Source: CAZZBK01 sp964387325 (GTDB lineage Bacteria > Planctomycetota > Planctomycetia > Pirellulales > PNKZ01). Taken from it: a stretch of DNA of 9,600 nucleotides. The stretch's first letter is position 1, and the number at the start of each line of letters is the position of its first letter. The DNA lies in contig CAYLYE010000239.1 of NCBI GenBank assembly GCA_964387325.1, positions 1 to 9,600 on the forward strand. Reading direction: 5' to 3'. Under the pieces are notes generated by a model, which saw only the letters and a list, made by a program, of their open reading frames with translations, made no database searches and was not told where the DNA came from. The position numbers were made by a program, and so were the translations under genes. Below, one piece after another: positions 5,228 to 9,600 of this stretch.

Positions 5228-5598
5228 CCGTGCCTACAGTCTGTTGGGCCAAGGAGGCTGCTCGGGCAGAAAATCGAAAGTCCGAATTGTAACCGCTCGC
5301 CAAGAGAAGGTGAGGGGGGAGTAAAAAACCTGCATTCAATCACTCGTCTCTACTCTGTCCATTCATCTGAGCCGGGGACATGAGTCTCCGGATAACATCG
5401 CGTATGACGAGGCCAGCCCACACCGGGGACTCGCGTCTCCGGCTCAGAGTGAGTACGTAAGTGGATGCCCTGATGAGAGTTATTACCACGGACGAGCACT
5501 AGAATTATTCTCACCCTCGATTTCCATCGGTCGATACTGATGATACAATGACAGCCAAACCCGCCCGACCCATTGGCCTGCTTCTGCCCCAGCCTGCC
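5228..5598. other. Divergent intergenic region between thyX and the DUF1549 gene
   Basis: The 371 bases separate two divergent genes and should hold both promoters. I see no convincing -35/-10 pair on either strand. TACAAT (5544-5549) could be a -10 for the DUF1549 gene but has no good -35. A purine-rich run lies at 5301-5330. The one striking structure is the double hairpin at 5366-5448. No RNA gene or additional coding frame is supported. Confidence 0.5.
5366..5448. repeat. REP/BIME-like double hairpin (two inverted copies of a palindromic unit)
   Basis: Two 20-bp units, CCGGGGACATGAGTCTCCGG (5372-5391) and CCGGGGACTCGCGTCTCCGG (5423-5442), each fold into an 8-bp stem with one G-T pair and a 4-base loop. 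The outer flanks are themselves inverted: TCTGAGCCGG (5366-5375) matches CCGGCTCAGA (5439-5448) perfectly. The whole block is therefore a palindrome of two head-to-head units with a 31-base linker. This is the layout of bacterial interspersed mosaic elements built from REP sequences. It differs in sequence from the palindrome interrupted at 1484-1527. Confidence 0.7.
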
Positions 5599-7173
5599 AT
5601 GCCTATCTCTCGACTTCTGATCGTGATCGCACTATGGCTCGGCGCCACGCCGTGGTTCGCCGCGGCGGACGACAAACTCAGTCCGGTCGAGGCGGCCGAG
5701 CGGGTCGATCGTTTCATCGACCAGAAATTGGCTGATCAGAAATTGCAGCCGTCGGAGAGCGCCGACGATGCCGAGTTCTTGCGCCGCGTGTCGCTCGATG
5801 TGACGGGCGTGATTCCTGCACTCGACGAAGTCACCGCGTTCCTGGCCAGCACCGACCCGCTCAAGCGTTCGCGTAAGATCGACGAGTTGCTGCAGAGCGA
5901 AGCGTACGTCCGCCACATGACCGACATCTGGCGTGAGTTGCTCATTCCGACGACCGCCGCGAGCACTCGACGAGAACATGATTACATGATCCGCTGGATC
6001 GAGTCGTCGCTGCGCGAATCAAAGCCCTGGAATCGTTTTGCCAGCGAGCTGATCGGTGCCCAGGGAATGCAAGACGAGAACGGCGCAACGACGTTCTACA
6101 TCACCCATGAGTCGCTTGACGAGGTGACCGATCGGGTCGCGCGAGTGTTGCTCGGCGTTTCGATCCAATGCGCTCAGTGTCACAACCATCCGTTTAACGA
6201 TTGGAAGCAGGATGACTACTGGGGGCTGGCCGCGTTCTTTGCCGGGGTCAAGCAGGTCTACAAGCGAGAGAACAGCGTCGAGCGTTATGGCATCGGCCCA
6301 GAAGGCTCGCGTGCCAAGTTCATAACGCCGCCGTCACAAAAAGTTCTGCCGGCGAAGTTTTTGCTCGGCGAGTCTCCTCAGCTGGAAAAAGACACTTCCG
6401 CCGTGCCTTTGTTGGCCGATTGGCTCGCCGACGAGAACAACCCGTTTCTCGCCCGTTCGATCACCAATCGTGTTTGGCATCAACTGTTCGCGCGCGGCTT
6501 GGTCGAGCCGCTCGACGATTTACGCGCGGCCAATCCGGCGACCCACCCCGAGGTGTTCGATCTGCTCGTCGAGCAATTCAAGCGGCACAACTTCGACCTG
6601 CGATACTTGATCCGCGCCATTTGCCACACCCGGGCGTATCAGCGCACGAGTCGGCCCAATAAGAGCAACGCCAACGACATTCAGTATTACAGCCACATGG
6701 CCATCAAGGTCATGCAGCCCTACCCGCTCTACAGCTCGCTGCAACGCATTAGCGCGCTCGGAGAGGCAACTCCGCCGCCGGTCACCCCCGAGCCAACCGA
6801 CCCGCGCGAGGCCATCAAGCACCGCAAGCGATTGCGCGGCACGCGAGATAACTTTGCCGGCTATTTCAAGGGCGAAGAAGGAGCCGCGCCGACCAGCTAT
6901 CAGACCGGGCTCCCGCAGGCCCTGCGACTCATGAACTCGCAGGACATGACCACCCGCGTCTCGAAAGCCGTCGGTCAATTGCTCAATCGGCACAACCGTG
7001 ACACCGAGGCCGTGATCGAGCAACTCTACTTAGCTTCGTTAGGTCGCCAACCTGCTGACAATGAGCGTCTGCTGGCGATCGAGCATATCAAGCGCCAGAA
7101 AGATGCCACAGCCGGCTTGAACGACCTGCTCTGGGTGTTGCTCAACTCGGCCGAATTTGTCGCCAACCATTAA
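5599..7173 (+). CDS. Secreted DUF1549/DUF1553-domain protein with CxxCH motif
   Basis: The product is 524 aa from ATG at 5599. This start gives a classic signal peptide (SRLLIVIALWLGATPWFAAA, cut near residue 23). An in-frame ATG at 5548 would add 17 residues and stays possible; neither start has a clear Shine-Dalgarno. DUF1549 covers about 28-240 and includes FLRRVSLDVTGVIP (60-73) and the haem-c-like CAQCHNHPFNDW (191-202). DUF1553 fills the rest, with NPFLARSITNRVWHQLFARG and, near the end, LYLASLGRQP. DUF1549/DUF1553 proteins are hugely expanded in Planctomycetes and are encoded next to DUF1501 genes. They are thought to be envelope proteins linked to polysaccharide breakdown, but no reaction is established. 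At about 520 aa it is compact, with no cytochrome or concanavalin-like extension. It is followed after 33 nt by the DUF1501 gene, so the two likely form an operon. Confidence 0.92.
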   Translation: MPISRLLIVIALWLGATPWFAAADDKLSPVEAAERVDRFIDQKLADQKLQPSESADDAEFLRRVSLDVTGVIPALDEVTAFLASTDPLKRSRKIDELLQSEAYVRHMTDIWRELLIPTTAASTRREHDYMIRWIESSLRESKPWNRFASELIGAQGMQDENGATTFYITHESLDEVTDRVARVLLGVSIQCAQCHNHPFNDWKQDDYWGLAAFFAGVKQVYKRENSVERYGIGPEGSRAKFITPPSQKVLPAKFLLGESPQLEKDTSAVPLLADWLADENNPFLARSITNRVWHQLFARGLVEPLDDLRAANPATHPEVFDLLVEQFKRHNFDLRYLIRAICHTRAYQRTSRPNKSNANDIQYYSHMAIKVMQPYPLYSSLQRISALGEATPPPVTPEPTDPREAIKHRKRLRGTRDNFAGYFKGEEGAAPTSYQTGLPQALRLMNSQDMTTRVSKAVGQLLNRHNRDTEAVIEQLYLASLGRQPADNERLLAIEHIKRQKDATAGLNDLLWVLLNSAEFVANH

Positions 7174-7206
7174 TGCCGTTTCAGATCACCGTTTAGGACC
7201 GCGAGC

Positions 7207-8478
7207 ATGTTTCATTCCGTACAGGTTGATGTGAGCCGCCGTCGCTTTTTGCAGGGGATCGGCGCGGCGGGCATGTTCTCGCAGAGCGGCTGGCTACCGA
7301 TTCTCGCGGCCGACGCCGCGCGGCAAGGCGCAAAGGCCAAAGCGTGCATCGTGCTGTGGATGGACGGTGGCCCGCCGCATACCGACACCTTCGATCTGAA
7401 ACCCGATGTGGCCGAGTGCGGCATCTTCAAACCGATCGACACCTCGCTCAGTGGCGTGCAGATCAGCGAGTTGCTCCCCAAGTTTGCTCCCCTGATGGAT
7501 CGCGCCACGCTGATCCGCAGCATGAAGACCGAGGAGAACGAGCATCTGCGAGCCCGCATGCACCTGCGGACCGGTTACAAAGATGGCCAAGGGGGCGTCT
7601 CCTACCCGAGCTTGGGCTCGATTCACTCAGCCGAGGTCGGCGAGAGTGACTTCCCGCTGCCTCAGTTCGTCGCGATTGCCGAGCGCCGCGATCGGAGTCA
7701 TGGGCCGGGCTACTTGGGCACTCGCCATCAACCACTCTATGTGCTCGACCCCAAGAAAGGGGTCGAAAACCTCGCCGCGAGCGTGGCCGCACCGCAGTTC
7801 GACGGTCGGCTCGGACTCATGAATCAACTGGAGAAGGGGTTCGCCGGCGCGTATCGCACGTCGCTGGTCGACGATCACCGCACGGTGTACGAACGTTCGC
7901 TCGCCATGATGCGCAGCGACAAAACGGCCGCGTTCGACTTGAGCAAGGAACCGGCGAGTGTCCGCGAGCGCTATGGCAGTTCGCGCTTTGGTGACTCGTG
8001 CATCATGGCCCGGCGGCTCATTGAAGCGGGCATCAAGTACGTTGAGGTCGGCCTCGAAGGTTGGGACACGCACTTTGAGAACAACGATCAGATCCGCAAA
8101 CTGTGCGGCTGGCTCGACCCGGGCATGACGGCCTTGGTGAGCGACCTCGAAGAGCGCCGTCTGCTCGACTCGACGCTCGTCGTGTGGATGGGCGAGTTCG
8201 GCCGCACGCCAAAATTCAAGGGCAAGGGACGCGATCACTACGCCAAAGCCTGGAGCACGTTGCTCATGGGGGGCGGCGTCAAGCGCGGCCAGGTCATCGG
8301 TCGCACCGACTCGACTGGCGCAACGGTCGAAGATCGCCCCGTCTCGGTGGCCGATTTCTTTGCGACGGTCTGTCAGTTGATGGGTATCAACCCGCACAAA
8401 GAAAACCTGCTCAATGACGGTCGCCCCGTCACGTTGGTCGAAAAAGCCGGGCAGCCGATCAAGGACGTGTTCGCGTAA
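7207..8478 (+). CDS. DUF1501 protein with Tat signal (alkaline phosphatase/sulfatase-like fold)
   Basis: The product is 423 aa with ATG at 7207; AGGA 8 nt upstream supports the start. The N-terminus has a twin-arginine motif, SRRRFLQ (10-16), followed by a hydrophobic stretch ending AADA, so a folded protein is expected to be exported by Tat. Family blocks are WMDGGPPHTDTFDLKP (51-66), a region with GGVSYPSLGS, the stretch YVEVGLEGWDTH, and the hallmark GEFGRTP (329-335) followed by GRDHY. DUF1501 proteins are related to the alkaline phosphatase/sulfatase superfamily, and the conserved Asp, His and Glu residues could bind metal, but the substrate is unknown. Pairing with a DUF1549/DUF1553 gene is a standard planctomycete arrangement and suggests a shared envelope or periplasmic task. 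Confidence 0.93.
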   Translation: MFHSVQVDVSRRRFLQGIGAAGMFSQSGWLPILAADAARQGAKAKACIVLWMDGGPPHTDTFDLKPDVAECGIFKPIDTSLSGVQISELLPKFAPLMDRATLIRSMKTEENEHLRARMHLRTGYKDGQGGVSYPSLGSIHSAEVGESDFPLPQFVAIAERRDRSHGPGYLGTRHQPLYVLDPKKGVENLAASVAAPQFDGRLGLMNQLEKGFAGAYRTSLVDDHRTVYERSLAMMRSDKTAAFDLSKEPASVRERYGSSRFGDSCIMARRLIEAGIKYVEVGLEGWDTHFENNDQIRKLCGWLDPGMTALVSDLEERRLLDSTLVVWMGEFGRTPKFKGKGRDHYAKAWSTLLMGGGVKRGQVIGRTDSTGATVEDRPVSVADFFATVCQLMGINPHKENLLNDGRPVTLVEKAGQPIKDVFA

Positions 8479-8508
8479 GCGGAGTGACACTTCGCCGCGT
8501 TATTTTTT
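8479..8508 (+). terminator. Possible rho-independent terminator of the DUF1501 gene
   Basis: GCGGAG (8479-8484), loop TGACA, CTTCGC (8490-8495) form a 6-bp stem with one G-T pair, beginning right after the stop codon. It is followed after 4 bases by TTATTTTTT (8500-8508). The T-run doubles as the last Lys codons and stop of glnS on the other strand. The stem is short, hence the modest confidence. Confidence 0.35.
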
Positions 8509-9600
8509 CCCCTGCTGCTTCTCGATCTTGGCCCAGGTGTCGCGGAGCGAGACGATGCGATTGAACACGGGTTTCGTGGCGGTGTGATCGACCGCGTCGG
8601 CGCAAAAATAGCCGACGCGCTCGAACTGGAACCGCTCGCCGGGCTGGGCCGATTTTAAACTCGGTTCGAGCAACGCATTGTTCAACACCACGAGCGACGT
8701 GGGATTGAGATTCGTCTTGTAGTCGACCCCGTCGGGAACGTCCTCGGGGTGCAATTCCTTGAACAGATGGTCGTACAGTCGCACCTCGGCCCGGAGGGCC
8801 TGAGCGGCCGAGACCCAGTGGATTGTGCCTTGTACCTTGCGGCCGTCGGGAGCGTTGCCGCCGCGAGTCTCAGGATCGTACGTGCAGTGGACTTCGGTTA
8901 CCTCACCCGTGGCGGGGTCTTTGATCACGTCGGTGCATTTGATGAAGTAGCCCCAACGCAACCGTACTTCTTGGCCCGGGGTGAGACGGTAGTACTTCTT
9001 GGGCGGCACCTCGCGGAAGTCATCTTGCTCGATGTAAATCTCGCGCGAGAAAGGCACCTTGCGCGTGCCGGCCGATGGGTCTTCCGGATTGTTGATCGCG
9101 TCGAGTTCGTCGACTTGCCCGGCTGGGTAATTCGTGATCACCACCTTGAGCGGATTCAGCACGGCCATCACGCGCGGGGCGCGTTTGTTCAAGTCCTCGC
9201 GGACTGAGTTTTCGAGCACGTGCATGTCGATCACACTGTCGTATTTTGAGACACCAATCTGCGCGCAGAAATTGCGGAGCGACTCGGGCGTGTAGCCGCG
9301 GCGACGAATGCCCGCGATGGTCGGCATGCGCGGATCGTCCCAGCCCGACACGTGTTTGTCGCGCACCAGTTCGAGTAGTTTGCGCTTACTCAGTACGGTG
9401 TAGGTGATGTTGAGTCGGGCGAACTCGATTTGCTGCGGCTTGTAGATACCTAGCGCGTCGCAGAACCACTCGTACAACGGACGATGGTTCTCGAATTCGA
9501 GCGTGCAAATCGAGTGCGTGATCCCTTCGATCGAGTCGCTCTCGCCATGCGCCCAGTCGTACATCGGGTAGATGCACCAGGCGTCGCCCGTGTTGTGATG
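8500..9600 (-). CDS. glnS: Glutaminyl-tRNA synthetase (partial, N-terminus beyond right edge)
   Basis: The 366 codons plus stop are the C-terminal part of GlnRS, which charges tRNA-Gln with glutamine in the cytoplasm. The frame is open to the window edge and starts mid-protein with HHNTGDAWCIYPMYDWAHG, which aligns closely with the E. coli enzyme from about residue 200 onward. An internal ATG at 9562-9564 is therefore not the start. Visible blocks are EGITHSICTLEF, the KMSKS-type motif VLSKRK, WDDPRMPTIAGIRRRGYTPES, and the beta-barrel anticodon-binding domain with REDLN, VPFSREIYIE, DGRKVQGTIHWVSA, RLYDHLF, FQFERVGYFC and VFNRIVSLRDTWAK. The HIGH motif lies outside the window. The gene is convergent with the DUF1501 gene, with 21 bases between them. 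Confidence 0.97.
   Translation of the reverse strand, partial: HHNTGDAWCIYPMYDWAHGESDSIEGITHSICTLEFENHRPLYEWFCDALGIYKPQQIEFARLNITYTVLSKRKLLELVRDKHVSGWDDPRMPTIAGIRRRGYTPESLRNFCAQIGVSKYDSVIDMHVLENSVREDLNKRAPRVMAVLNPLKVVITNYPAGQVDELDAINNPEDPSAGTRKVPFSREIYIEQDDFREVPPKKYYRLTPGQEVRLRWGYFIKCTDVIKDPATGEVTEVHCTYDPETRGGNAPDGRKVQGTIHWVSAAQALRAEVRLYDHLFKELHPEDVPDGVDYKTNLNPTSLVVLNNALLEPSLKSAQPGERFQFERVGYFCADAVDHTATKPVFNRIVSLRDTWAKIEKQQGKK

Noticed and set aside
5372..5442. Two similar 20-bp repeats as a possible CRISPR
   Set aside because: There are only two units, each internally palindromic, with inverted flanks and no further copies or cas genes; a BIME-like palindrome explains them better.
5544..5549. 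TACAAT as a -10 box for the DUF1549 gene
   Set aside because: No acceptable -35 at 16-18 bp upstream, so it is mentioned only as a possibility and not called as a promoter.
7627..8490. Minus-strand frame of 287 codons opposite the DUF1501 gene
   Set aside because: Antisense shadow; GC-rich third positions keep the opposite strand open, and the DUF1501 motifs are on the plus strand.
8749..9207. Plus-strand frame of 152 codons opposite glnS
   Set aside because: Antisense shadow of a strongly conserved GlnRS coding region.

Overview
The window looks like chromosome from a planctomycete (Pirellulales-like). It is GC-rich and most starts have weak Shine-Dalgarno sequences. It carries the adjacent DUF1549/DUF1553 and DUF1501 secreted proteins, a pair that is expanded and typical in Planctomycetes. 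The taxonomic call is inference from gene content.

Layout, left to right. (1) Positions 1-1326, minus strand: the N-terminal 442 codons of a Wzz/Wzc-type polysaccharide chain-length protein that runs off the left edge. A strong 15-bp hairpin in its leader covers its ribosome binding site. (2) Positions 1528-3801: a complete, apparently intact IS1-family-like element of 2274 bp. It has perfect 19-bp terminal inverted repeats and a perfect 8-bp target duplication (GGCAGAGC at 1520-1527 and 3802-3809). It holds three genes: a 77-aa ORF of unknown function at the left end, a P63C-domain protein on the minus strand, and a DDE transposase on the plus strand. The P63C gene and the transposase diverge from one 49-bp near-palindrome in which two promoters interlock with mirror symmetry. 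(3) The element sits in the tip of one hairpin of a REP/BIME-like double-hairpin palindrome, which can be rebuilt by removing the element. (4) Positions 3864-5227, minus strand: a flavin-dependent thymidylate synthase (thyX), followed by a small protein that closely matches the CaMKII association domain. (5) Positions 5228-5598: an intergenic stretch with a second, unrelated REP/BIME-like palindrome (5366-5448). (6) Positions 5599-8478, plus strand: a two-gene unit of a DUF1549/DUF1553 protein with a signal peptide and CxxCH motif, and a DUF1501 protein with a Tat signal. (7) Positions 8500-9600, minus strand: the C-terminal two thirds of glutaminyl-tRNA synthetase (glnS), convergent with the DUF1501 gene and running off the right edge.

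The housekeeping genes look ordinary. The most unusual part is the mobile element: a transposase and a P63C-domain passenger share a symmetric, mutually overlapping promoter pair, a third small gene appears to be read from a leaderless transcript, and the insertion sits at the apex of a palindromic repeat. This arrangement suggests linked control of transposition and passenger expression, but nothing in the sequence shows what the passengers do.
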